DNA of 64,000 nucleotides from the NCBI GenBank assembly GCA_900545925.1, contig URAZ01000004.1:1-64000 (forward strand), given 5' to 3'. The notes beneath the pieces were generated by a model, which did not search any database, was not told where the DNA came from, and was given only the letters and a program-made list of their open reading frames with translations. The first letter of the stretch is position 1. Every line of letters begins with the position of its first letter. Position numbers and translations under genes: made by a program. Origin of the DNA: an uncultured Eubacteriales bacterium. GTDB lineage: Bacteria > Bacillota > Clostridia > Oscillospirales > Oscillospiraceae. Below are positions 7,773-15,125 of this stretch, one piece after another.

Positions 7773-8761
7773 TCCAGTATCTGATAGGGCCGGTTCGACC
7801 GATAGCGCCCGGCAAGGCCGGGGGTGATCCAGACCGTGTTGTCATCCGTTACGAATACGGCCTCAAACGCAAGGCCGCTGCTTTTCTGAAATTCCGCGCC
7901 TGCATCCAGCCCCATAACGAACAGGGCCGTTGACAGTGCATCGGCCAGCGTATCGTCCTGTGCGATCACACTGACAGACTTTACCCCGCTTTCGGCTGGG
8001 CAGCCGGTATACGGGTCTAAAATATGATGATAGCGCACGCCGTTTTCCTCAAAATACCGTTGGTACGCGCCCGAGGTGACAACGCAGGCAGCCTCAATGG
8101 AAACGGTGCCGAAATACGACTCCGGCCTGTCCGGATCCTGCAGGCCAACCGTCCACGCGCTGCCGTCCGGCTTTTTCCCAACGGCGGCAACATTGCCGCC
8201 GAGCGAGACAATCGCAGACGTGACGCCCGCCTCCTGCAAGATTGCCCGGACGCGTCCCGCAGCATACCCCTTGGCAATGCCGCCGAGGTCAAGCTGCGCG
8301 CCGCCGTCCAATGTGACGGTGCAGCCGCCAAGCGCTGCATGTGCCGCCCCAGAGCGCTGCATCGCCTCTGCAAGCGCATCCTGCTCCGGCACGCAATACG
8401 CGCCGGTCGAAAAGCCCCAAGCCTGTGAAAGCGCGCCGAGCGCCGGGTCATAGGCGCCGCCGGTTTTCTCGCAGAGCGTCAGCGCCGTCTGCAAAAGCGC
8501 TGCCGTCTCCGCGCTGACCGTTCCGCCGCCCGCTTCGTTCAGCCGGGCAAGCGCCGCGTGTTCGTCCCGGCAGGAAAGTTCGCCCTCCAGCCGGTAAATC
8601 TCTGCTTCCGCTTCTGCCAGCGCGCGATCTGCCTCCGGGCCGTAGGCGCGCAGCTGCATCACGGTGTCCATTGCAAAAAATTCGCGCTCCGCGCTTTTTT
8701 GCGCGCAGCCGCACAGCAGCAGCGGCAGGCACAGAAAAATCAAAACGCACGCTCGCTTCAT
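7769..8761 (-). CDS. apbE: FAD:protein FMN transferase (ApbE), lipoprotein
   Basis: 330 residues. A lipoprotein signal ending LLLCGC precedes the mature Cys. ApbE motifs are present: FFAMDTVMQL, LDLGGIAKGYA, HHILDPYTG and ADALSTALFVMG (Mg2+/FAD site). It transfers FMN from FAD to a Thr of target proteins outside the membrane; RnfG and RnfD in the same operon are the obvious substrates. ATG 8761 is chosen because it opens a good signal peptide and AGGA precedes it; upstream in-frame starts to 8815 lack a site. First gene of the nine-gene leftward operon. Confidence 0.93.
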   Translation of the reverse strand: MKRACVLIFLCLPLLLCGCAQKSAEREFFAMDTVMQLRAYGPEADRALAEAEAEIYRLEGELSCRDEHAALARLNEAGGGTVSAETAALLQTALTLCEKTGGAYDPALGALSQAWGFSTGAYCVPEQDALAEAMQRSGAAHAALGGCTVTLDGGAQLDLGGIAKGYAAGRVRAILQEAGVTSAIVSLGGNVAAVGKKPDGSAWTVGLQDPDRPESYFGTVSIEAACVVTSGAYQRYFEENGVRYHHILDPYTGCPAESGVKSVSVIAQDDTLADALSTALFVMGLDAGAEFQKSSGLAFEAVFVTDDNTVWITPGLAGRYRSNRPYQILE

Positions 8762-8815
8762 CCTGTCCTCTTTTCGTCTGTCAGCCATATAAAATCTGCA
8801 TAGCATATCCGACAT

Positions 8816-8999
8816 ATACGATATCAGGCTTTTTTAAAAAATCAAGTTTTTTTGAATTTTATGTGAAAAATGACGGATTCTTAGCGCGAAAAAATCAATA
8901 TGGATATATCGATATAAAAACACACATTGCCTATGCAAATTGTGATATATCAGATCTTTCCAACCGCTTTGCGCTTGACAAACTGGAAGACGGGCTGTA
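8816..8999. promoter_or_regulatory. AT-rich divergent intergenic region with palindromes
   Basis: This region between apbE and the AbrB-type gene is far more AT-rich than its surroundings. It holds a 12-bp perfect palindrome TATATCGATATA (8905-8916), a 10-bp perfect palindrome TGATATATCA (8943-8952) and GATATC at 8820-8825. A TTGACA at 8975-8980 could be the -35 of the rightward gene, but no good -10 lies at normal spacing. The palindromes are candidate operators for either operon. Confidence 0.4.
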
Positions 9000-9043
9000 A
9001 GTTATACAAGTATGAAATTTACCCCTTAAAGGAGGGTGGAGGC

Positions 9044-9274
9044 GTGGCAGGCGGAAAGCATATTCTGGGCAAGGCGAAGCGGCACATTTTTGGCACGGCC
9101 AAGGTGGGCGAAAAGGGCCAGATCGTGATCCCTAAGGATGCGCGGCAGATCTTTGGTGTGAAGCCCGGCGATACGCTGCTCATTCTCGGAGACGAGGAAA
9201 CGGGTATCATCGTCACCAAGCCGGACGTGCTGCGCGACGCGGCAGATGAAATATTCGGGAAGATGGAGAGATAG
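9044..9274 (+). CDS. AbrB/SpoVT-type DNA-binding protein
   Basis: 76 residues starting at GTG 9044, 8 nt after a strong AAAGGAGG (9028-9035). The core GTAKVGEKGQIVIPKDAR followed by GVKPGDTLLILGDEETG is a swapped-hairpin AbrB/MazE/SpoVT domain, which binds DNA as a dimer. Its stop is 2 nt before the PLP lyase ATG, so the two are one operon. It may regulate its own operon through the palindromes upstream. There is no toxin gene nearby, so it is not an obvious antitoxin. Confidence 0.85.
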   Translation: MAGGKHILGKAKRHIFGTAKVGEKGQIVIPKDARQIFGVKPGDTLLILGDEETGIIVTKPDVLRDAADEIFGKMER

Positions 9275-9276
9275 AC

Positions 9277-10563
9277 ATGGAACTGACGACAATGTACGAA
9301 TCGCTCGGCGTGAGCCGCGCGGTATATGAATACGGAGAAACAATTCTGGCTGCTTTGAAGCCTCGCTTCGAGGCCATTGACCAGACGGCGGAATACAACC
9401 AGACGAAGGTGCTCGCCGCCATGCAGAAAAACAAGCTTTCGGCGGGCTGCTTTGCCGCCACGACGGGCTATGGCTACGATGATATGGGCCGCGAGGTGCT
9501 CGAAAAGGTCTACGCAGACTGCTTCCATACCGAGGCCGCACTCGTTCGCCCGCAGATCACCTGCGGCACACATGCGCTGGCCGTCGCGCTGAGCGCGAAT
9601 CTGCTGCCGGGCGACGAACTTTTAAGCCCGAACGGCGCGCCGTATGACACGCTTGAAGAGGTCATCGGCATCCGCCCGTCCAAATGCTCGCTGATGGAAT
9701 ACGGCGTGCAGTACCGGCAGGTCGATCTGCTGCCGGATGGCACGTTTGATTTTGACGGCATCCGCGCCGCAATCGGCCCCAAGACGAAGCTGATCACCAT
9801 CCAGCGCTCAAAGGGCTATGCAACAAGACCGTCGTTCTCCGTTGCGCAGATCGGCGAACTGATCGCATTCTGCAAACAGTGCAAACCGGACGCTCTGTGC
9901 ATGGTCGATAACTGCTACGGTGAATTCGTCGAGCGCGTCGAGCCGTCGGACGTCGGCGCGGACATGATCGTCGGAAGTCTGATCAAGAATCCCGGCGGCG
10001 GACTGGCCCCCATCGGCGGCTATATCTGCGGCACGGCGGAATGCGTCGAGCGCTGCGCCTACCGGCTCTCGGCCCCGGGACTTGGGCAGGAGGTCGGCGC
10101 AAATCTCGGCCTGCTTCCCAGTTTATATGAGGGCTTCTTCCTTGCCCCGAACGTCGTTTCAGGGGCATTAAAGGGCGCAATCTTCGCCGCGAACGTATAT
10201 GAGCAGCTGGGCTTCCGCGTCGTGCCGAACGGAACGGAATCCCGGCACGATATCATTCAGGCCGTTGAACTCGGCTCGGCGGAGGGCATGCTGGCCTTCT
10301 GCCGCGGCATTCAGGCAGCTGCCCCGGTCGATAGCTATGTGACCCCTGTCCCGTGGGCCATGCCGGGCTACGATGCGGAAGTCGTGATGGCGGCGGGCGC
10401 GTTTGTACAGGGCTCGTCCATCGAGTTGTCCGCCGACGGCCCCATCCGCGAGCCATACGCGGTCTATTTCCAGGGCGGCCTGACGTGGTACCACGCCAAA
10501 CTCGGAATTCTTATGAGTTTGCAGAAGCTTGTGGACGCGGGACTTGCGAGGCTGCCGGGGTAA
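9277..10563 (+). CDS. methionine gamma-lyase family protein (aluminium-resistance/YnbB family)
   Basis: 428 residues, the usual length. PLP-dependent fold type I family. Seen are CGTHALAVALSANLLPGDELL, MVDNCYGEFVE and the presumed PLP-lysine in GSLIKNPGGGLAPIGGY (about residue 237). The family is annotated as aluminium-resistance protein or methionine gamma-lyase-like from low similarity; the true substrate is not known. It is co-transcribed with the AbrB-type gene. The ATG lies 2 nt after the previous stop with GGAGAG nearby. Confidence 0.85.
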   Translation: MELTTMYESLGVSRAVYEYGETILAALKPRFEAIDQTAEYNQTKVLAAMQKNKLSAGCFAATTGYGYDDMGREVLEKVYADCFHTEAALVRPQITCGTHALAVALSANLLPGDELLSPNGAPYDTLEEVIGIRPSKCSLMEYGVQYRQVDLLPDGTFDFDGIRAAIGPKTKLITIQRSKGYATRPSFSVAQIGELIAFCKQCKPDALCMVDNCYGEFVERVEPSDVGADMIVGSLIKNPGGGLAPIGGYICGTAECVERCAYRLSAPGLGQEVGANLGLLPSLYEGFFLAPNVVSGALKGAIFAANVYEQLGFRVVPNGTESRHDIIQAVELGSAEGMLAFCRGIQAAAPVDSYVTPVPWAMPGYDAEVVMAAGAFVQGSSIELSADGPIREPYAVYFQGGLTWYHAKLGILMSLQKLVDAGLARLPG

Positions 10564-10632
10564 AACGGATTAGTATGATATACACGGCCCTACTGGTGCG
10601 GTGTTTTCATTTAGAGATTAGAGAAAGGAAGC

Positions 10633-10652
10633 GGCAGCACCGCGGTGCTGCC
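10633..10652 (+). repeat. perfect 20-bp palindrome in the leader of the DMT transporter gene
   Basis: GGCAGCACCG joined directly to CGGTGCTGCC. It sits between AAAGGAA (10624-10630) and the ATG at 10666, with no T-run after it, so it is not a standard terminator. It could be an operator or a translation-control hairpin. Confidence 0.6.
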
Positions 10653-10665
10653 GAAGAGAAAAAGT

Positions 10666-11589
10666 ATGTGGTTTTGGCTTGCAATTATTGCGCTGCTCTG
10701 CTGGAGCGGCTCGGATTTATTCTCGAAAATCGGCTGCCGCGACGGGCGGGATAAGTATAACCCGCTCAAGATGGTCATTGCCGTCGGCGTCGTGATGGGT
10801 ATTCATGCGGCGTATGAGATCTTCATCGGCGGAGCCGTCGTCACATGGAGCGTGATTTGGACGTATCTGCCCGTGTCGCTTCTGTACATCGGGTCCATGA
10901 CGCTGGGCTATGTCGGCCTGCGGTACATTGAACTTTCCATTTCGTCGCCGATCTGCAATTCCTCCGGCGCGCTGGTCGCCGTTTTGTGCCTGCTGACCGG
11001 AACACTGGACGAGTCTATCACAGGCGCCATGCGCTATCTGGTGATCGGCGCGGTGGCGCTGGTGTGCATCGGCGTGGTCGGCCTCGGCGTTGTCGAGTCC
11101 ACAGAGGATGACGAACTGCGCAGGAAGCGGCAGGAGGGCTCCAACTATAAATACGCCAAGTCGTGGCTGGCGCTGTGCCTGCCGCTGGCGTATTGTCTGC
11201 TTGACGCGGCAGGCACGTTTGCAGACTCTCTCGTGCTCCGGACGCTGGACGAGGATTCGGCCAACTGCGCGTATGAACTGACGTTCCTCGCAGCTGCTGT
11301 GATCTGCTTTATTTATGTTGTCGTGATTAAAAAAGACAAGCTTGTTTTCAAAGCAGAAGCGCCCAAGTACGCCGGCGCGCTGTTTGAAACGGCAGGTCAG
11401 TTCGCGTATATCTACGCCCTTGCCGACGAGGCGCATGTTGCGCTCTCGGCTCCTATCATCTCGGCCTACTGCGCCGCCTCCGTCCTTTGGGGCCGCATTT
11501 TCCTGAAGGAAAAGCTTTCATGGAAGCATTATGTCATGATCGCATTGGTCGTGATCGGCATCGTGATGATCGGCGTGTTCGACATCTGA
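10666..11589 (+). CDS. DMT/EamA-like transporter
   Basis: About 307 residues with ten predicted membrane helices in two halves, as in drug/metabolite transporters. Conserved features include WSGSDLFSKIGC at the start, GYVGLRYIELSISSPICNSSGAL at the end of the first half, and APIISAYCAASVLWGRIFLKEKLSW in the last helices (the family E-K pattern). Substrate unknown. ATG 10666 is preferred, although only a weak GAAGAG precedes it; a GTG at 10645 lies inside the 20-bp palindrome. It is 100 nt after the PLP lyase and may be read with it. Confidence 0.8.
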   Translation: MWFWLAIIALLCWSGSDLFSKIGCRDGRDKYNPLKMVIAVGVVMGIHAAYEIFIGGAVVTWSVIWTYLPVSLLYIGSMTLGYVGLRYIELSISSPICNSSGALVAVLCLLTGTLDESITGAMRYLVIGAVALVCIGVVGLGVVESTEDDELRRKRQEGSNYKYAKSWLALCLPLAYCLLDAAGTFADSLVLRTLDEDSANCAYELTFLAAAVICFIYVVVIKKDKLVFKAEAPKYAGALFETAGQFAYIYALADEAHVALSAPIISAYCAASVLWGRIFLKEKLSWKHYVMIALVVIGIVMIGVFDI

Positions 11590-11607
11590 CAATCATCCGC
11601 ACGCAAA

Positions 11608-11642
11608 ACGCCCCCGGCAGCCGCCGGGGGCGTCAGTTTTTT
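11608..11642. terminator. bidirectional intrinsic terminator
   Basis: 11-bp perfect stem ACGCCCCCGGC/GCCGGGGGCGT with loop AGCC, followed rightward by CAG and six T. Leftward it is followed by TTTT, so it serves both the transporter and the convergent M32 peptidase gene. Confidence 0.9.
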
Positions 11643-11656
11643 CTCGTGTCTGTCTC

Positions 11657-13162
11657 TTACGGCAATTCGTAAAGCGCGGAGAATTTTTCTTCCAGATAGG
11701 TCAGGAAATAATCCGGGTTCAGGCTCTCGCCGGTGATGGCACGAATCCATTCGTCAGGCGTTGTGATGGAGGCAATGGAGAACACATGCGCCTTCAGCCA
11801 GTCGCGGATGGGGAGCAGATCGCCCTTTGCCGCGCAGGTAAAGACATCGAAGTCCTTCTCCATCGTCCGCAGGATCTGTACGCCATAGGCAGAGCCCAGC
11901 GCGTAGGACGGGAAATATCCGGCAGGCATCGTCCAGTGCACGTCCTGCAAGCAGCCCTGTGCGTCGTCCGGGACGGTGACGCCGAGATAGTCCTGATATT
12001 TCTGATTCCAAAGCGCGGGAATTTCATCGACCGTGATCTCGCCGTTCATGAACGCCTTTTCCAGTTCATGGCGGATCATAATGTGCAGGCAGTAGGTCAA
12101 CTCGTCTGCGTCGCAGCGGTTGAGTCCTGGCGCGGCGGCATTGACAGCCTCATAAAGCTGCCGTTCGGAAACGTCGGCAAACGTACCGCCGCTCAGTTCC
12201 TGCAATTTAGGATAGATAAAATGGACGAATGCTTCACTGCGGCCGATCAGATTTTCGTAGAAGCGGGAAATGCACTCGTGCATGCCGTTCGTCATGGAGT
12301 TTGCGGCGTGTTCGCGGTAAAATTCCTCCGGCTCATTCTGCATGAACAGCGCGTGGCCGCCTTCGTGAAGCGTGGTAAAAATATTGGAGACGAAATTATT
12401 TTCATAATAATGCGTCGTGACGCGCACGTCTTTGGGGCCGAAGTTTGTGGTAAACGGATGCTCGGTCGTCATGAGGACGAGCGCTTCCTTGTCCAGCCCC
12501 TCCAATTCCAGCAGGTATTTGGAGAACGCCTCCTGCTGCGAAATGGGGCACGGGCGGGACATGAAATCCATGCGGATGGGCTTGCCCTCCGTCTGAATGC
12601 GCCGCACCAGCGGGACGATCCGCGCGCGCAGCGCGTCAAAGAACGCATCAAGCTGACTGATGCTGCCGCCCTTTTCGGTGTCGTCCAGAAGCGCGTCGTA
12701 ATATGTCGGCTTTTTGTTTTCGCGCAGATCGAGCGCCTGATGCGTGTAGGAAATGATCTCGGCCAGCGCACCGCTGAACATGGAAAAGTCCGCCGCCTGC
12801 TTTGCCTCCAGCCACTTGGAGTAGGCGCGGTTGTAGGCAAGGCTCATCTCATAGTTCAGCTTCGCCGGAATGTTTTTCTCTTTTTCCCACGCCTCATACA
12901 GATGTTCAATAACCTTTTTCTGCACCTGTGTCAGTCCGTCGCTGTCCGCGTGCAGTTCCGTTACAAGCTGGGCATAGCGCTTGGTGTGCGTGAGCCGGAA
13001 ATAGCGGTCAGACAAAACGGCCATATCGGCCCCCGCCTGTTCCATGCCGTCCTTCGGCGCGCAGCACTGCATGTCAAAATCCAGCTTGCCTACAGCACGG
13101 GCGTAGACATCGGCTTCGTCGAGCAGCTTGCGCAGCCGGTCAAATTTCTGTTTGTTTGTCAT
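11657..13162 (-). CDS. M32 family carboxypeptidase
   Basis: 501 residues, the usual size. The zinc motif is HEGGHALF (about residue 268), with the downstream zinc ligand Glu expected in SMTNGMHECISRFYENLIG. The C-terminal half has the conserved GYFPSYALGSAYG. Family M32 enzymes remove C-terminal residues from peptides in the cytoplasm with broad specificity. ATG 13162 follows AAAGGAGG at 8 nt. It is a single-gene unit divergent from the M3 peptidase gene; together they suggest a peptide-recycling function. Confidence 0.92.
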   Translation of the reverse strand: MTNKQKFDRLRKLLDEADVYARAVGKLDFDMQCCAPKDGMEQAGADMAVLSDRYFRLTHTKRYAQLVTELHADSDGLTQVQKKVIEHLYEAWEKEKNIPAKLNYEMSLAYNRAYSKWLEAKQAADFSMFSGALAEIISYTHQALDLRENKKPTYYDALLDDTEKGGSISQLDAFFDALRARIVPLVRRIQTEGKPIRMDFMSRPCPISQQEAFSKYLLELEGLDKEALVLMTTEHPFTTNFGPKDVRVTTHYYENNFVSNIFTTLHEGGHALFMQNEPEEFYREHAANSMTNGMHECISRFYENLIGRSEAFVHFIYPKLQELSGGTFADVSERQLYEAVNAAAPGLNRCDADELTYCLHIMIRHELEKAFMNGEITVDEIPALWNQKYQDYLGVTVPDDAQGCLQDVHWTMPAGYFPSYALGSAYGVQILRTMEKDFDVFTCAAKGDLLPIRDWLKAHVFSIASITTPDEWIRAITGESLNPDYFLTYLEEKFSALYELP

Positions 13163-13307
13163 AGGTTCAGCCTCCTTTGCGCCAGCTGGCACAAGTCAAG
13201 GACGATAACGCAGCGGACGGCGGCCCAGTCCGGCCCGCAAGCGTGCCCTTGTCAACTGACGCTCTTTCATCGTATCATGATTTGTCTATGGGCGCAAGAC
13301 GCAGGCA

Positions 13308-13337
13308 TTGCGAAACGCGGGCCGGATATGCTATAAT
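13308..13337 (+). promoter_or_regulatory. extended -10 promoter of the M3 peptidase gene
   Basis: TTGCGA at 13308-13313, an 18-bp spacer, and TATAAT at 13332-13337 preceded by TG, an extended -10. The transcript would start near 13344, about 28 nt before the ATG. Confidence 0.7.
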
Positions 13338-13371
13338 TCTAAAATAGAATATATAATGAAGGGAGATTCCT

Positions 13372-15075
13372 ATGAAATTTTCTGAAATGCCGTATGCACG
13401 GCCCGATCTGAACGAACTGAAGCAGCAGCTGCAGTCTCTTACCGACCAGCTGAAGGCTGCGCCGGATTATGCCGCCGCGCGCGAAGCATTCCTCGCCCAG
13501 CAGAAGCTGTCGATGCACATCGATACCCTCGCCACGCTCTCGAGCGTCCGCAACTCTATCGATACCCGGGACAAGTTCTATGACGCTGAAGAGGAATTCT
13601 GGAACGAGGCCGGGCCCGAACTACGCGCCTATGACGACGCATGGACGGCAGCAATGCTGGAAAGCCCATTCCGCAAGGAATTTGCAGCGGAATACGGCGA
13701 TCTGATGTTCCTCAACGCCGAGATCGCCCGCAAGGCCTTCTCTCCCGCGATCGTCGAAGAACTCAAACAGGAAAACCAGCTGGTGCAGGACTATCAGAAG
13801 CTGATCGCCAGTGCGCAGATTGAATTTGAGGGCAATACCTACACCATCTCACAGCTATCCCCGTTCAAGAATGACCCTGACGACGCGCGGCGTCTGGCCG
13901 CGTGGCAGGCCGAGGGCGGCTGGTATAAGGCACATCAGCCGGAACTTGACGAGATCTACGATAAGCTTGTGAAGCTGCGCGACGCGATGGGCCGCAAGCT
14001 GGGCTACGACGGCTATACCCAGATGGGCTATTACCGCATGGGCCGCAACTGCTACACGAAGGAAGACGTGGAGAAGTTCCGCGCCGCCGTCGTCAAGTAC
14101 GTCGTGCCCGTGGCGGCATCCGTCTACGAAGCACAGGCCAAGCGCCTCGGCAAGACCTATCCCATGACCTTTGCGGACAACGCACTCGGCTTCCGCAGCG
14201 GCAACCCGAAGCCCTGCGGCACCCCGGACGATATTCTCGCGCAGGGCAAGCGGTTCTATGAGGCGCTTTCTCCCGAAACCGGTGAATTCTTCAACATCAT
14301 GCTCGATAACGAACTTCTGGACGTGCTCTCCACGCCTGGCAAACGCGCCGGCGGCTACTGCACGAGCCTCGGCGACTACCATGTCCCCTTCATTTTCGCC
14401 AACTTCAACGGCACGCAGCACGACGTTGAGGTCGTGACGCATGAGGCAGGCCACGCTTTCGCTGCGTATCTCAACCGCGACCGCGTCCCGACCGAGACGA
14501 TCTGGCCGAGTCTTGAGGGCTGCGAGGTGCACTCCATGTCCATGGAATTTTTCGCATGGCCGTGGGCAGACGGCTTCTTTGGAGACGATACCCGCAAGTT
14601 CCGCTACAGCCATCTGGCGGGCGCGCTGACCTTCATCCCCTACGGCACGATGGTCGATCACTTCCAGCATATCGTCTATGAAAAGCCGGAGATGACCCCG
14701 GCAGAGCGCCACGCGGTCTGGAAGGAACTTCTGGGCGTGTATATGCCGTGGATGAAGCTCGGCAGCGAGATTCCCTTCTACGGCGACGGCGAGGGCTGGC
14801 AGCGGCAGCTGCACATCTATGTGAACCCGTTCTATTATATTGACTACTGCCTCGCGCAGACTGTCGCACTGCAGTTCTGGGCGCGGATCCAGAAGGACAA
14901 GGACGACGCATGGAAGCACTACATGGCCTACACCCGGCAGGGCGGCAGCCGCGTGTTTACGGAACTTCTGAAAAACGCGGACCTTGACAGCCCATTTGAG
15001 GAAAGCTGCCTGCGCGGCGTGTGCGAGGAAGCCAAAGCATGGCTCGACAGCTATGATCTGACCGGCATCGCATAA
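13372..15075 (+). CDS. M3 family oligoendopeptidase
   Basis: 567 residues. The zinc-binding helix is THEAGHAFAAYL (about residue 360) with a following SLEGCEVHSMSMEFFAW that supplies the third ligand, as in PepF-type oligoendopeptidases. The N-terminal half is the helical lid domain. It degrades short peptides in the cytoplasm. GGGAG precedes the ATG with a short spacer, and a strong extended -10 promoter lies just upstream. It appears monocistronic. Confidence 0.93.
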   Translation: MKFSEMPYARPDLNELKQQLQSLTDQLKAAPDYAAAREAFLAQQKLSMHIDTLATLSSVRNSIDTRDKFYDAEEEFWNEAGPELRAYDDAWTAAMLESPFRKEFAAEYGDLMFLNAEIARKAFSPAIVEELKQENQLVQDYQKLIASAQIEFEGNTYTISQLSPFKNDPDDARRLAAWQAEGGWYKAHQPELDEIYDKLVKLRDAMGRKLGYDGYTQMGYYRMGRNCYTKEDVEKFRAAVVKYVVPVAASVYEAQAKRLGKTYPMTFADNALGFRSGNPKPCGTPDDILAQGKRFYEALSPETGEFFNIMLDNELLDVLSTPGKRAGGYCTSLGDYHVPFIFANFNGTQHDVEVVTHEAGHAFAAYLNRDRVPTETIWPSLEGCEVHSMSMEFFAWPWADGFFGDDTRKFRYSHLAGALTFIPYGTMVDHFQHIVYEKPEMTPAERHAVWKELLGVYMPWMKLGSEIPFYGDGEGWQRQLHIYVNPFYYIDYCLAQTVALQFWARIQKDKDDAWKHYMAYTRQGGSRVFTELLKNADLDSPFEESCLRGVCEEAKAWLDSYDLTGIA

Positions 15076-15081
15076 TATCAG

Positions 15082-15116
15082 TTGACATTCCGGAACAAGT
15101 ACGGTATGATTGTTCC
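15082..15116 (+). promoter_or_regulatory. ABC-exporter promoter overlapped by an inverted repeat (candidate operator)
   Basis: TTGACA (15082-15087), 17-bp spacer, TATGAT (15105-15110): nearly consensus. A 7-bp inverted repeat, GGAACAA (15092-15098) and TTGTTCC (15110-15116) separated by 11 bp, spans the spacer to just past the -10. A dimeric repressor bound there would block RNA polymerase. No regulator gene is adjacent. Confidence 0.7.
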
Positions 15117-15125
15117 AGATGAATA

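Noticed and set aside
13250..13262. 13-mer GTCAACTGACGCT also found near 60.55 kb as a shared operator
   Set aside because: A 13-base match between two places in 64 kb is expected by chance and the contexts differ.
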